Shown: positions 1-8,393, counted from the first letter of the stretch. The stretch: 64,000 nt of DNA from Pseudaeromonas sp963677375 (GCA_963677375.2 CAXXIF010000011.1:62001-126000); one strand, 5' to 3'. Notes: a model not told the origin generated them from the sequence alone. Program-made: numbers and translations.

Positions 1-1279
1 CTGCACCAGCGCGACAACGAGCGGTTGCTGAAAACCCTGTTCCATCTACGGGATCTCGGCAACACCGTCATAGTGGTCGAACACGATGAAGATGCCATCC
101 GCATGGCGGACCATGTGCTGGATATAGGCCCAGGCGCCGGGGTGCATGGCGGACATATAGTCGCGCAGGGGACCCCGGCCGACATCATAGCCAACGAGAA
201 CTCGCTGACCGGCGACTACCTCTCCGGCCGCAAGCGGATCGCCATCCCGGCCGAGCGCACGCCCCTCTCCGGCAAGTGGCTGAAGCTGACGGGGGCCAGC
301 GGCAACAACCTGAAAAAGGTCAATCTGCAGATCCCCATCGGGGTCATGAGCTGCGTCACCGGGGTCTCCGGCTCCGGCAAGTCGACCCTGATCAACGACA
401 CCCTGTTCCGCATCGCCCATCGCGAGCTCAACGGCGCCACCGTCGAGCAGCCGGCACCCTATCTGGATATCGAGGGGCTGGAACATCTGGACAAGGTGGT
501 GGATATTGACCAGAGCCCTATCGGTCGCACCCCGCGCTCCAACCCGGCTACCTATACCGGGCTGTTCACCCCGATCCGCGAACTCTTTTCCGGCACCCAG
601 GAAGCCCGTTCCCGGGGTTATCAGCCAGGTCGTTTTCTCTTTCAACGTCAAGGGCGGCCGCTGCGAGGCATGCCAGGGCGATGGCGTGATCAAGGTGGAG
701 ATGCACTTCCTGCCGGATGTCTATGTCCCCTGCGATGTCTGCAAGGGCAAGCGCTACAACCGCGAGACGCTGGAGGTCAAATACAAGGGCAAGAGCATTC
801 ACGAGGTGCTGGAGATGACCGTCGAAGAGGCCCGTGCCTTCTTCGATGCCGTACCGGCGCTAGCACGCAAGCTGCAGACGCTGATCGATGTCGGCCTCTC
901 CTACATCACGCTAGGACAGTCGGCCACCACCCTCTCCGGCGGCGAGGCGCAACGGGTCAAGCTCTCCCGCGAGCTCTCTCGCCGCGACACCGGCCAGACC
1001 CTGTATATTCTGGATGAACCGACCACGGGGCTGCACTTCCACGACATCCAGCAACTGCTGAAGGTACTGCACCAGTTGCGGGATAACGGCAACACCATCG
1101 TCATCATAGAGCACAATCTGGATGTGGTGAAAACCGCCGACTGGGTGGTGGATCTGGGGCCGGAGGGCGGCTCTGGCGGCGGCCAGATCCTGGTCACCGG
1201 CACCCCGGAGGAGGTAGCTGAATGCCAAACCTCCCACACCGCCCGTTTCCTCAAGCCCCTGCTGGAGCGCGGGCATTGA
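1..1279 (+). CDS. uvrA: UvrA, excinuclease ABC subunit A (3' part, frameshifted)
   Basis: C-terminal roughly 425 codons of UvrA, the damage-sensing ATPase of nucleotide excision repair. The window opens inside the gene, reading frame 1 as LHQRDNERLL. Visible in order: end of the first ATPase half (VVEHDEDAIRMADH), second Walker A GVSGSGKSTL (about nt 361-390), zinc finger CEAC...CDVC (about nt 662-745), ABC signature LSGGEAQRVKL and Walker B ILDEPTTGL. Frame 1 is correct UvrA up to GYQPGRF; the correct protein then resumes in frame 2 as FSFNVKGGRC. The break is the T run at 633-636: three Ts would restore one frame. Everything downstream to the TGA is intact, so this is either a sequencing indel or a very recent inactivating mutation. 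Confidence 0.9.
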
Positions 1280-1307
1280 GCCCCCATGCCACGACAAGGA
1301 GTCTCCG

Positions 1308-2159
1308 ATGGCTGATCTAAATCTCCCTACTCCGCTGGTTTCCATCGACTGGCTGGCGGCCCACCTCGACCACCCGGATCTGGTGGTGCTGGACGCCCAT
1401 ATGCAACCGCCTTCGGCACCGGCCAGTACCGCGCCTGTGCTGCAGATCCCCGGGGCCCGTCGCTTCGACTTCGATCAGAAGATCTGCGCACCGAACACCA
1501 GCCTGCCTCATATGCTGCCCAGCCCCGAGCTGTTCAGCGCCGAAGTTCAGGCGCTGGGCATCAACGCCCGCAGCCTGATCGTGGTCTATGACCGACTCGG
1601 CATCTTCTCGGCGCCCCGCGCCTGGTGGATGTTCCGCGCCATGGGCCATAGCCGGGTCGCGGTGCTGGATGGCGGCCTGCCCGCCTGGCAAACCGCTGGT
1701 CTGAGCGTGGAGCCGGAAACGGCCTATGCCGGTGCATGCGGTGATTTTGTTGCCCGGCTGCAACCCGGGCTGTTCTGCGATGCCGATACCGTCGCCGCCG
1801 AATTGAGTAGTGGCCGTCGACCTGTGCTGGATGCCCGAAGTGCCGCCCGCTTCGCCGGTTTAGAGCCCGAGCCGCGCGCCGGATTGCGCGCCGGCCATAT
1901 GCCGGGAGCCTTGAACCTGCCGTTCGGCCAGTTGCAGCAGGGTGGCAAGATGAAGCCGGTCGCCGACTTGCAGGCCGAGTTCGCTCCGGTACTGGGCGAG
2001 CAGCAAGCGCCGATCTTCAGTTGCGGCTCCGGTGTCACCGCCTGCATTCTGGCGCTGGGCGCCGAACTCGCCGGTTACTCCGGGCTCACGGTATACGACG
2101 GTTCCTGGAGCGAGTGGGGCGGCGATCCCACGCGGCCGGTGGTCGGTAGCGACGGTTAA
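1308..2159 (+). CDS. sseA: 3-mercaptopyruvate/thiosulfate sulfurtransferase (SseA-like)
   Basis: Two-domain rhodanese of 283 aa, the usual SseA length, which moves sulfane sulfur from 3-mercaptopyruvate or thiosulfate to a thiol acceptor in the cytoplasm. The N-terminal inactive rhodanese domain contains VVYDRLGIFSAPRAWWMF. The C-terminal catalytic domain carries the active-site loop CGSGVTACI with Cys near residue 239; this loop is the SseA (mercaptopyruvate) type. The ATG follows AAGGAG at 1296-1301. It starts 28 nt after the uvrA stop, on the same strand, so it may be read through from uvrA. Substrate preference is inferred from the loop only. Confidence 0.88.
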   Translation: MADLNLPTPLVSIDWLAAHLDHPDLVVLDAHMQPPSAPASTAPVLQIPGARRFDFDQKICAPNTSLPHMLPSPELFSAEVQALGINARSLIVVYDRLGIFSAPRAWWMFRAMGHSRVAVLDGGLPAWQTAGLSVEPETAYAGACGDFVARLQPGLFCDADTVAAELSSGRRPVLDARSAARFAGLEPEPRAGLRAGHMPGALNLPFGQLQQGGKMKPVADLQAEFAPVLGEQQAPIFSCGSGVTACILALGAELAGYSGLTVYDGSWSEWGGDPTRPVVGSDG

Positions 2160-2165
2160 TCTCTG

Positions 2166-2193
2166 GAGTCGGCTAGACTTAAGCAGCCGACTC
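2166..2193 (+). terminator. Hairpin between sseA and the lipoprotein gene
   Basis: Perfect 9-bp stem GAGTCGGCT (2166-2174) / AGCCGACTC (2185-2193) with a 10-nt loop, just after the sseA stop and before the ribosome-binding site of the next gene. No T tract follows, so it may be a weak or factor-dependent terminator, an mRNA-stabilising stem or a leader structure. Confidence 0.35.
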
Positions 2194-2209
2194 ATTACGG
2201 AGAATGATC

Positions 2210-3238
2210 ATGGCTCAGCAACAACTGATCAGCGTGACGCTATTATCCCTGCTGGCGGCCTGTGGTGGCAGCGGCAGTAGTGATAACAACGGCACCAGTA
2301 GTTTCTCGTTACAAGTGTCAGATGCTCCGGTCGATAGCGTACAAAAAGTCTGTATCGCCATCGCCGGACTTCAACTGAATGATAGCAATGACAAGCCCCT
2401 CGCCAGCTGGTCCCCCCTGGATCTGCTCCCCACCAGCAATGATGACGACTGCCTGCCGACCGGTTACAGCATCCCAACCGACAGCGATGGCCACCCGCGT
2501 TTTCTCTACCTGGATCTGCTGCACTATCAAAGCGGCGACAGCTTTGCCCTGTTAAGTAACCAGAGCATCAGCGCCGGTGATTACCAGCAACTACGCCTGC
2601 AGGTCGAGGATGGTCGCAGCGAGGCGCTGGATGGCCCGGCCTCCCACCCCAGCTCCTATGTGCTGGATGATGCAGGCAACACACTGCCGCTGGAAGTACC
2701 CAGCAGTGAATTGAAACTGCACGGCTTCAACGCCCCAGCCGATGGCGTTGCCAGCTTCCAGCTGGAGTTCAACCTGCGTCATGCCATGGTGCTACCCGGC
2801 CACGGTAACTACTACAAGCTCAAACCCAATGGCGTCAGCTTGCTGGAGGTCGCGACCCTGACCACACTACAGGGCCAGGTCAGCGCGAACCTGTGCGATG
2901 GCAACCTCGACCACGCCGGGGTTTATCTTTATCCCGCCCGTAACGGCAGCGACTTGCCCTATCTGGGGTTGAATAGCGATGCCGCCAGCGGTGGACCTGT
3001 GCTCACCAGTCTGCTGCAACCAGCCACCGACACTACCCCGGCCAGTTACCGGCTGGATTATGTCAGCGCGGGCAGTTACGACCTGCAACTGGTCTGCAAC
3101 GCCAGTGAGGACGAAGTGGCTGACAGCGGTAGCAGCGGCTTCATCCCGACCATCGGCAGCAGCCAGTTGGGGATCAGCGTCGATCCGGCAGTTGAGAATC
3201 CGCAAACCATCGACTTGACCGAGGCTCCCGTAATCTGA
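2210..3238 (+). CDS. DUF4382 domain lipoprotein
   Basis: Predicted lipoprotein of 342 aa. The N-terminus MAQQQLISVTLLSLLAACGG is a lipoprotein signal with lipobox LAAC (Cys18), followed by a Gly/Ser/Asn-rich linker. The next segment, from SFSLQVSDAPVDSVQKVCI to about residue 165, matches the DUF4382 family: a beta-rich extracytoplasmic domain with the typical SDAP motif. The C-terminal half looks like a further beta-sandwich. The position after Cys18 is Gly, not Asp, which fits outer-membrane sorting. The start at 2210 is preferred over the in-frame ATG at 2204 because GGAG at 2199-2202 is 7 nt from 2210 but only 1 nt from 2204. Function unknown. Confidence 0.78.
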   Translation: MAQQQLISVTLLSLLAACGGSGSSDNNGTSSFSLQVSDAPVDSVQKVCIAIAGLQLNDSNDKPLASWSPLDLLPTSNDDDCLPTGYSIPTDSDGHPRFLYLDLLHYQSGDSFALLSNQSISAGDYQQLRLQVEDGRSEALDGPASHPSSYVLDDAGNTLPLEVPSSELKLHGFNAPADGVASFQLEFNLRHAMVLPGHGNYYKLKPNGVSLLEVATLTTLQGQVSANLCDGNLDHAGVYLYPARNGSDLPYLGLNSDAASGGPVLTSLLQPATDTTPASYRLDYVSAGSYDLQLVCNASEDEVADSGSSGFIPTIGSSQLGISVDPAVENPQTIDLTEAPVI

Positions 3239-3281
3239 CAGACATGCAAAATCCAAGGGGCATCGGCATACTCTCCCTAAC

Positions 3282-3307
3282 AAAAACGCGCCATTCGGCG
3301 CGTTTTT
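3282..3307. terminator. Bidirectional intrinsic terminator
   Basis: A-rich arm plus CGCGCC (3282-3292), loop ATTC, and GGCGCG plus T5 (3297-3307): an 11-bp stem flanked by A5 and T5, so it can stop transcription from either side. It lies between the plus-strand lipoprotein gene and the convergent chemoreceptor gene. Confidence 0.85.
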
Positions 3308-3329
3308 ACATTTATGCTTCGCTTTCGGC

Positions 3330-5012
3330 TCAAGCGGGCAAGCGATAGCGATTTACTTCCTGCTCCAGCCCATGGGCCTCGCTGGAGAGTGAGTGGCTGG
3401 CAATTGTCAGTTCACCCAACACCTGCCCAGTCTCCTCTACGGCTTCACGGATATGGATCAAGGCGCCCGTCACCTGCTGGGCAACCTGGTTTTGCTGCTC
3501 GGCTGCGGTAGCAATCATGTCGGTACGCTCGCTCAGCTGGTTGGTCTGGCTGGCAATTCGGGAGAAAGCGGCTTCGGCACTGTGGGCCTCGGCCATCGCG
3601 GCCTCCGCCTGGGAAACCGAACGCCCCATCCGCGACACCGCATGCTGGGTGTTCTGCCGCAGCGCCTCGATCATGCTGGCAATCTCTTTGGTTGCCAGTT
3701 GGGTACGCCCCGCCAGTTGACGCACTTCATCCGCCACCACAGCAAATCCACGGCCATGACTACCCGCTCGGGCAGCCTCAATGGCGGCATTCAACGCCAG
3801 CAAGTTGGTCTGATCCGAGATGCCATTGATGGTATCGACCACATGATTGATCACCTGGACTTTTTGCTCCACCTCATCGATGACGCCGGCGCTGTCAGTC
3901 AGTTCCTGACACAAATCCTGCAACGAGCCAATCGCCTTGCTGATCTCCTGTTCTCCACCTCGAGCACAGAGATCCGCTTCCCGCGTTTCAAGCGCACAGT
4001 GCTGGGACTGACTGGCCACATCACGGATCGAGGTGCTCATCTCTTCCATGGCGGAGGCCAATTCGTTCAAATGACCGTGTTGCTCATGGACAGCCTGGGA
4101 GACCTGCTGCACACCAGTATTCATTTGAATCGAGGCTGCAGCCAATGTTTCCGCGCTGCCACGTTGCAGGAACAGCAGCTCCGCCAGATTGGTGCGCGTC
4201 TGTTCCAGCTCCCGATTGATGGCGGCAAATTCATCTTGCCCCCAGATTGGAACCTGGCGATCCAGAACCCGCTCCGAGATGCGCTGCAACCCTTGCAGCG
4301 AGAGACGGACTTGCAAGCGAATGGTATTGGCAATCAGCTTGACCACCAAGATCAGTGCCAGCATGGTCAGCAATACGCATGTCGCACTGTTCCACATGTA
4401 AGCGGAAAAAGCGGCATCGGCGCTGTCCAGATAAATACCGGACCCCAGTACGTACTCACCAACCGGCATCAGGTAGGTTGACTTGCCTTGCACCTGGGTA
4501 CTGCCGGGTTTTTGAAAGTCATAGTGGATAAACGTCGGCAGCTGAGTACGAATGACCTCCATAAAGGAATCTGAAATATCCCGCCCAGTCTCATTGACCC
4601 GGGTCGGGGCAACCGGCTTACCTTCATTTTCCGGCTTGGGTGGAAACACCACCATGCGCCCCTGCTTATCGGCCAGGAACAGATAGCCACTTTGGCCATC
4701 GCCCCAACGAGCCTTACCGAGCAAGGCACGAGCCTCGCGCTGGAACTGCTGATCATCCATGCGGCTGTTCAGATCGCCCAAGATCCCGGCATAACTTTCC
4801 ACCTGACTTTGCAGGCCCGACTCCAGGGCCTCACTCACCGAATCCTTGGCTGACAGCGCATTGAATAATGCACCGCCGAGACTTAACAACAACATAAGTC
4901 CCATCAAAACATTCATCTTCGCCCCGAACTTCAGACGAGATAACAATATGGCCACCCGAGATGGATTCACATGACCATTTTTTTCCGCAGGCAACAGCAT
5001 CGCACTATCCAT
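3330..5012 (-). CDS. Methyl-accepting chemotaxis protein (single Cache domain)
   Basis: Inner-membrane chemoreceptor of about 560 aa. TM1 is near residues 33-54 (MNVLMGLMLLLSLGG). The periplasmic sensor contains GQSGYLFLADKQGRMVVF, typical of sCache_2 domains. TM2 is near 205-230, followed by a HAMP-like linker. The cytoplasmic signalling hairpin contains DQTNLLALNAAIEAARAG and GRGFAVVADEVRQLA (about 395-440), which contacts CheA/CheW. No pentapeptide CheR tether is seen at the C-terminus (ends NRYRLPA). I use the ATG at 5012; a GTG at 5024 and an ATG at 5000 are also in frame and none has a strong ribosome-binding site. Ligand unknown; Cache receptors of this type often sense small organic acids. 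Confidence 0.88.
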   Translation of the reverse strand: MDSAMLLPAEKNGHVNPSRVAILLSRLKFGAKMNVLMGLMLLLSLGGALFNALSAKDSVSEALESGLQSQVESYAGILGDLNSRMDDQQFQREARALLGKARWGDGQSGYLFLADKQGRMVVFPPKPENEGKPVAPTRVNETGRDISDSFMEVIRTQLPTFIHYDFQKPGSTQVQGKSTYLMPVGEYVLGSGIYLDSADAAFSAYMWNSATCVLLTMLALILVVKLIANTIRLQVRLSLQGLQRISERVLDRQVPIWGQDEFAAINRELEQTRTNLAELLFLQRGSAETLAAASIQMNTGVQQVSQAVHEQHGHLNELASAMEEMSTSIRDVASQSQHCALETREADLCARGGEQEISKAIGSLQDLCQELTDSAGVIDEVEQKVQVINHVVDTINGISDQTNLLALNAAIEAARAGSHGRGFAVVADEVRQLAGRTQLATKEIASMIEALRQNTQHAVSRMGRSVSQAEAAMAEAHSAEAAFSRIASQTNQLSERTDMIATAAEQQNQVAQQVTGALIHIREAVEETGQVLGELTIASHSLSSEAHGLEQEVNRYRLPA

Positions 5013-5360
5013 TAAAATATCCACAATTTTTATAAGCTCAAAAATTGAGCGGCCGAATTTTAATCATGAGCATGGGCATTAGCAAACGATATTAATGTTA
5101 CTTAATGTAAGCACTGAATGTATGCTCTAGACGAAAGCAGGGAATATTTGAATTTCTTTTTTATATCAACGCATTAACGACATGCAGCGGCATATTTACA
5201 ATATATTTACCATCACCACTCACGACCTGCATATATCAAATCACGATCTCTCGATAGAAATAAACTCAATCAGGTCCGATCAGTCGAATTAAATAGAAAA
5301 ATAACGAACACACAACCAATAAAACACATATTTTTCATGGTGATATATATATTAATTGGA
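5013..5360. other. AT-rich intergenic region upstream of the chemoreceptor
   Basis: About 350 nt without a convincing gene, much more AT-rich than its surroundings. It must hold the promoter of the minus-strand chemoreceptor gene, but I found no clear sigma-28 (TAAA-N15-GCCGATAA) or sigma-70 site. A short near-palindrome GCTCAAAAATTGAGC lies at 5036-5050. The far end abuts the insertion sequence. Confidence 0.5.
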
Positions 5361-5387
5361 GGCTGTCATGTGTATTCCTGATTACCA
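5361..5387 (+). repeat. IS left terminal inverted repeat
   Basis: Starts GGCTGTCATG and ends CCTGATTACCA; the transposase stop codon (complement of TTA at 5382-5384) lies inside it. Confidence 0.7.
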
Positions 5388-6326
5388 TCGAGACTCAGCC
5401 AGCTTCAACAGGCGTTGTGGCATTGGAGCCGTTCGAGAGCCGACTCTGATCAGCTCCATTATCATCGACTCTAGATTGAATCGGTGATTGAACTTAAAGC
5501 AGAACTCCGCCAAATACCGCGGTAGATGTTTCTGATTTATTGCGTGATACGTTCCATGCATGGCGTTTTTCACGTTGCCTATCATCGTGTTGACCCACTT
5601 GAAATACGGCAGTTTTACGCTGGCAGGACCGCCGCCTGTCACGATAGCTAGATGAGCATTCTTGGCTTCTTCAACACCACGGAAACAGGCCAGACCATCA
5701 GATACCACCAAGGATGATGGCCGCAGGTGTTTAATAGCCCATTGCGTGAGTTCTTTTTTCTTGAATCCCTCAACGGCACTGAATCGCATATGGATCGGGT
5801 GCCCTTCGTGATTGAGTGAAACGGCAGCAACAAAAGGGCGCTTACCCGCAGCGCCACGGCCTACCTTTCCAGCGCGGACACCACCCCAATAGGCATCATC
5901 AAGCTGGATGATCCCGGAGAGAGGAACCTCATCATCCCGCTCTTTCATGGCCTGCATGAGCTTGTGCTTAAGCCGCCAAGTGGCGTTGTAGGAAATGCCA
6001 AGCTCACGGGATAGCTCGAGAGCGGAAACACCATTTTTCTCTTGAGTCATCAGATAGATGGCCAGAAACCAGATGGAAAGAGGCAATTTGGAGTAGGCAA
6101 AGAGAGTCCCGGCGGTTACCGAGGTTTGTTGGTGGCATTGATTACATTGGTAGACGGGTCGCGATTTGAGCTTGCAAGCATGGGAGTGTCCGCAGTTTGG
6201 GCACTGGAATCCGTGTGGCCAGCGGATGTCAAATAGTCGCTGCTGACACTGCGCTTCATCGCCATAATGCTGAATAAAGGTATGAATGCTCATGCTTTTT
6301 TGAAACTGAACCTTGTTTCTGGCCAT
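5382..6326 (-). CDS. IS1595-family transposase (ISXO2-like)
   Basis: Transposase of 314 aa. An N-terminal zinc-ribbon-like domain has CPNCGHSH (about residues 45-52) and CNQCHQQTSVTAGT (about 66-79). A helix-turn-helix-like segment follows (LELSRELGISYNATWRLKHK). The DDE-type ISXO2 catalytic domain begins with LDDAYWGG, then VVSDGLACF, then the YFKWVNTMIGNVKNAM region. The start ATG at 6326 is preceded by GGAGG (complement of 6335-6339), so it has its own good ribosome-binding site. Length and motifs are complete, so the protein may be active. Confidence 0.92.
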   Translation of the reverse strand: MARNKVQFQKSMSIHTFIQHYGDEAQCQQRLFDIRWPHGFQCPNCGHSHACKLKSRPVYQCNQCHQQTSVTAGTLFAYSKLPLSIWFLAIYLMTQEKNGVSALELSRELGISYNATWRLKHKLMQAMKERDDEVPLSGIIQLDDAYWGGVRAGKVGRGAAGKRPFVAAVSLNHEGHPIHMRFSAVEGFKKKELTQWAIKHLRPSSLVVSDGLACFRGVEEAKNAHLAIVTGGGPASVKLPYFKWVNTMIGNVKNAMHGTYHAINQKHLPRYLAEFCFKFNHRFNLESMIMELIRVGSRTAPMPQRLLKLAESRW

Positions 6327-6383
6327 GATATTAACCTCCAGAACAGAACTCTTTAAGAGTAGTTCTGAAGGGCTGAATCATGG

Positions 6384-6412
6384 TGGTAATCAGGTGTGTA
6401 TTTGATGTCACC
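6384..6412 (-). repeat. IS right terminal inverted repeat
   Basis: Read on the minus strand it begins GGTGACATC and ends CCTGATTACCA, matching the left end over the inner 11 bp exactly and over the outer part with gaps. Confidence 0.68.
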
Positions 6413-6795
6413 GCACACACAAAATAAAACCCATTTGAGGCTTATTGCGTCACCTCGATTCATTAGCCACTTTTTCTGGAAGGCACTCAACTACACAGCT
6501 GTTCCGAATAGCCGATCACTCACCACAGCGACTGGGTAGCATTAAGCTGACCCACCACGTCAGGGATGCCGCGGTAGGCCCCGATGGAGGAGTTCACGGC
6601 GTGTCAGCCTGTGCCTCCTTGTCGATGGAACATCATTAGGAGCGGCTATTTAGTCACCGGTACGGCATGTGTCATCAGGTATCGAGAGGCTTCACTCGCC
6701 AAACTTGGACAAGTCGCTTGCAAGATGGGATCATGTCCGACATCAGCGCCAGCCCGTACGGCGCATTCATTTTTTCGCCGAACCATGGGGCCCTT
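6413..6795. other. Intergenic region between the IS and the DUF2750 pair
   Basis: About 380 nt with no supported gene. Open frames run through it into the DUF2750 gene but are not conserved with the neighbouring paralogue. The only recognised content is the interspersed repeat copy at 6563-6606. The promoter of the DUF2750 genes should be here but I could not place it. Confidence 0.5.
6563..6606 (+). repeat. Interspersed intergenic repeat, copy 2
   Basis: Begins GGGATGCCGC and ends TTCACGGCGTGTCAG. It aligns with 55727-55771 (AGGATGCCGC...TTCACGGCGTGTTGG) over about 45 nt with a few changes. Two intergenic copies 49 kb apart suggest a dispersed repeat family. Confidence 0.55.
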
Positions 6796-7200
6796 ATGAG
6801 CTACGAACTGAGCGACACCGAACGCAATGCCGCCTTGCAACTCAATGCCGATTATCGCTATGACCACTTCATCAGCAAGGTTGCCCAGCATCAACTACTC
6901 TGGGTGCTGAAAGGCGATAAAGGCTTGTTACTGCTGGAGAGTGAGGGCGACGTCTGTCTGCCACTGTGGCCGCACCCGGATTATGCGCAAGCCTGGATCA
7001 AGGATGAGTTGGCCAGCTATGAGCTGCAGTCCATCACTCTGGAGATATTTTTAGAGCGCTGGGCCGAAGGGCTGGAGCAGGATGGTATTGCCGTTGCCGT
7101 CTTCCCGTTGCCTGATGAATCCGGCCTGGTCGAAGATGCCAGCGAGCTGGCGGCAACGCTCGAAGAAAAACTCGAACAGCTCGATCAACCACAGGCTTAA
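6796..7200 (+). CDS. DUF2750 domain protein, first tandem copy
   Basis: Small acidic cytoplasmic protein of 134 aa, MSYELSDTERNAALQLNADY. It has the DUF2750 pattern: RYDHFI..V......LWVL, then PLWPHPDYAQAW, then FLERWAEGLEQDGIAVAVFP. The start at 6796 is chosen because the paralogue downstream begins at the same place (MS...), both starts being preceded by GGCCCCTTATG/GGCCCCTATG-like sequence. The frame stays open upstream to 6667, but that extension is not shared. No function is known for the family; no catalytic motif is seen. Confidence 0.78.
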   Translation: MSYELSDTERNAALQLNADYRYDHFISKVAQHQLLWVLKGDKGLLLLESEGDVCLPLWPHPDYAQAWIKDELASYELQSITLEIFLERWAEGLEQDGIAVAVFPLPDESGLVEDASELAATLEEKLEQLDQPQA

Positions 7201-7239
7201 TTACCATCCACTTTCTGTCCGTACTGCTGCGAGGCCCCT

Positions 7240-7641
7240 ATGAGTGACCCGTTAACCCAGGAACAGTATCAAAGCACCATGGCACTGGATGCCGACCAAC
7301 GTTATGACCACTTCATCCAGCAGGTTGTCGCCCAAGGCGAGCTGTGGATACTCAAGGATGAACAGGGCTGCATGCTGCTGACCGCCGATGAGGAAGATTG
7401 TATTCCGGTGTGGTCCCACCCCGAGTATGCCCAAGCTTGGGCCGCCGAGGAGTGGGCCAAATGCGAACCATATGCCGTGCCTCTTAAAACCTGGCTGGAC
7501 CGCTGGGTCAAGGGCATGGAAGAGGATGGACTGGCAGTCGCCGTGTTCCCGCTGCCGGAAGCCATAGGCGTGATTGAAGATCCGGCCGACGTGGCCGATG
7601 CCCTGCTGCGCCAGATGGCCAAGCAAAACCGTCGTAAATAG
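7240..7641 (+). CDS. DUF2750 domain protein, second tandem copy
   Basis: Paralogue of the preceding gene, 133 aa: the RYDHFIQQV, LWILKDEQG, PVWSHPEYAQAW, RWVKGMEEDGLAVAVFPLPE blocks are shared in the same order. It starts 39 nt after its neighbour stops, with GAGG just upstream of the ATG, and ends in a basic QNRRK tail unlike the acidic tail of copy 1. A tandem duplication followed by divergence is the simplest origin. The intrinsic terminator at 7660 closes the two-gene unit. Function unknown. Confidence 0.82.
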   Translation: MSDPLTQEQYQSTMALDADQRYDHFIQQVVAQGELWILKDEQGCMLLTADEEDCIPVWSHPEYAQAWAAEEWAKCEPYAVPLKTWLDRWVKGMEEDGLAVAVFPLPEAIGVIEDPADVADALLRQMAKQNRRK

Positions 7642-7659
7642 CTCAATATTCGAGAAACA

Positions 7660-7682
7660 GGGACGCTTGGTCGTCCCTTTTT
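7660..7682 (+). terminator. Intrinsic terminator after the DUF2750 pair
   Basis: GGGACG (7660-7665), loop CTTGGT, CGTCCC (7672-7677), then T5. Confidence 0.85.
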
Positions 7683-7830
7683 AATTCTGTAATAACCGTC
7701 TATCACACTTGCCTGGCTCGCACCCGATGGCAACTGACGAGTCATACCATAGCCCACGCCCTCGGCTGATAATTTCGGCATCATAAACCATCGAATCACC
7801 AAAAATGCTCTTCCATTGGAACCGGCATGA

Positions 7831-7846
7831 CTGTATGTTCATACAG
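7831..7846 (+). promoter_or_regulatory. LexA (SOS) box upstream of sbmC
   Basis: CTGT-N8-ACAG with inner ATGTTCAT, a perfect match to the gammaproteobacterial LexA half-sites, 85 nt before the sbmC start. The two lexA boxes in this window have the same half-sites. E. coli sbmC is an SOS gene, so this site fits its family. Confidence 0.82.
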
Positions 7847-7931
7847 GCCTGACCTCGTAGTCTTCTTCTCAGGTTGCGATGACAATACCCTAGCATCGAT
7901 CTCACCTCATCCACGCAGAGGAGTCACCACC

Positions 7932-8393
7932 ATGGATGTACAAATCATTACCCGCGATGCCCAACAGGTCGCCTATATTCGCGTCTCCGGCCCCTACGAC
8001 GAGACCATGCCCGACGGCTTCAACCGGCTGATGGCCTGGGCCGAGCCGCGACAGTTGCTGGCAGGCGACTGGTTGGCTCTGTATTGGAATAATCCGCAGA
8101 TCACGCCACCACAGGATCTCCGCGCCGATGTGGCCCTGAGCGTGCCCGTTGGCACCGAAGTCAGTGGTGAGGTGCAGTTGCAGACGGTACCCCAAGGCCT
8201 GTATGCCTGTTACCGTTGCCGAGTGGAAAACGATGATTTCGCGACGCCCTGGAATGCCCTGTTCCGTGACTGGCTACCGCAGAGCGGCTATCAGCCCGCG
8301 GCCGGTCCCTGTTTCGAGCAGTATCTGAATGATGGTCGTCAGGATGGCTACTGGGATCTGCTGATCCATACGCCGGTACAGCCGCGCGCATAA
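7932..8393 (+). CDS. sbmC: SbmC/GyrI-like DNA gyrase inhibitor
   Basis: 153 aa, close to E. coli SbmC (157 aa), a GyrI-like small-molecule-binding protein that binds DNA gyrase and protects cells from gyrase poisons. Matching landmarks: GPYDETMPDGFNRLMAWA near the start, LYWNNPQITPPQDLRADV, VPVGTEVSGEV, CRVENDDFATPWN, CFEQYLNDGRQDGYWD and a final VQP. The start at 7932 follows AGAGGAG; the frame is open further upstream, but that would place the SOS box inside the coding region. Regulation by LexA is inferred from the box at 7831-7846. The long hairpin at 8413 follows the gene. Confidence 0.87.
   Translation: MDVQIITRDAQQVAYIRVSGPYDETMPDGFNRLMAWAEPRQLLAGDWLALYWNNPQITPPQDLRADVALSVPVGTEVSGEVQLQTVPQGLYACYRCRVENDDFATPWNALFRDWLPQSGYQPAAGPCFEQYLNDGRQDGYWDLLIHTPVQPRA

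Larger units (their letters stand above)
5361..6412 (-). mobile_element. IS1595-family insertion sequence
   Basis: Element of about 1052 bp with one transposase gene. Its ends are inverted: the left end reads inward GG-C-TG-T-CAT...CCTGATTACCA (5361-5387) and the right end, on the minus strand, GG-TG-A-CAT...CCTGATTACCA (6412-6384). The inner 11 bp (5377-5387 and 6384-6394) are a perfect inverted repeat; the outer part is imperfect. Size and end sequence fit the IS1595 family (ISXO2/ISSod11-like). The 8-nt flanks (TAATTGGA left, GCACACAC right) do not match, so no target duplication is visible with these boundaries; the insertion may be old, its flank rearranged, or the ends a few bases off. 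Confidence 0.82.

Noticed and set aside
3393..4481. 362-codon plus-strand frame opposite the chemoreceptor
   Set aside because: Mirror of a real gene with unmistakable MCP motifs.
5353..6420. 8-bp target-site duplication around the insertion sequence
   Set aside because: Flanks TAATTGGA and GCACACAC do not match.
6667..6795. N-terminal extension of the first DUF2750 gene
   Set aside because: Not shared with the paralogue next to it.
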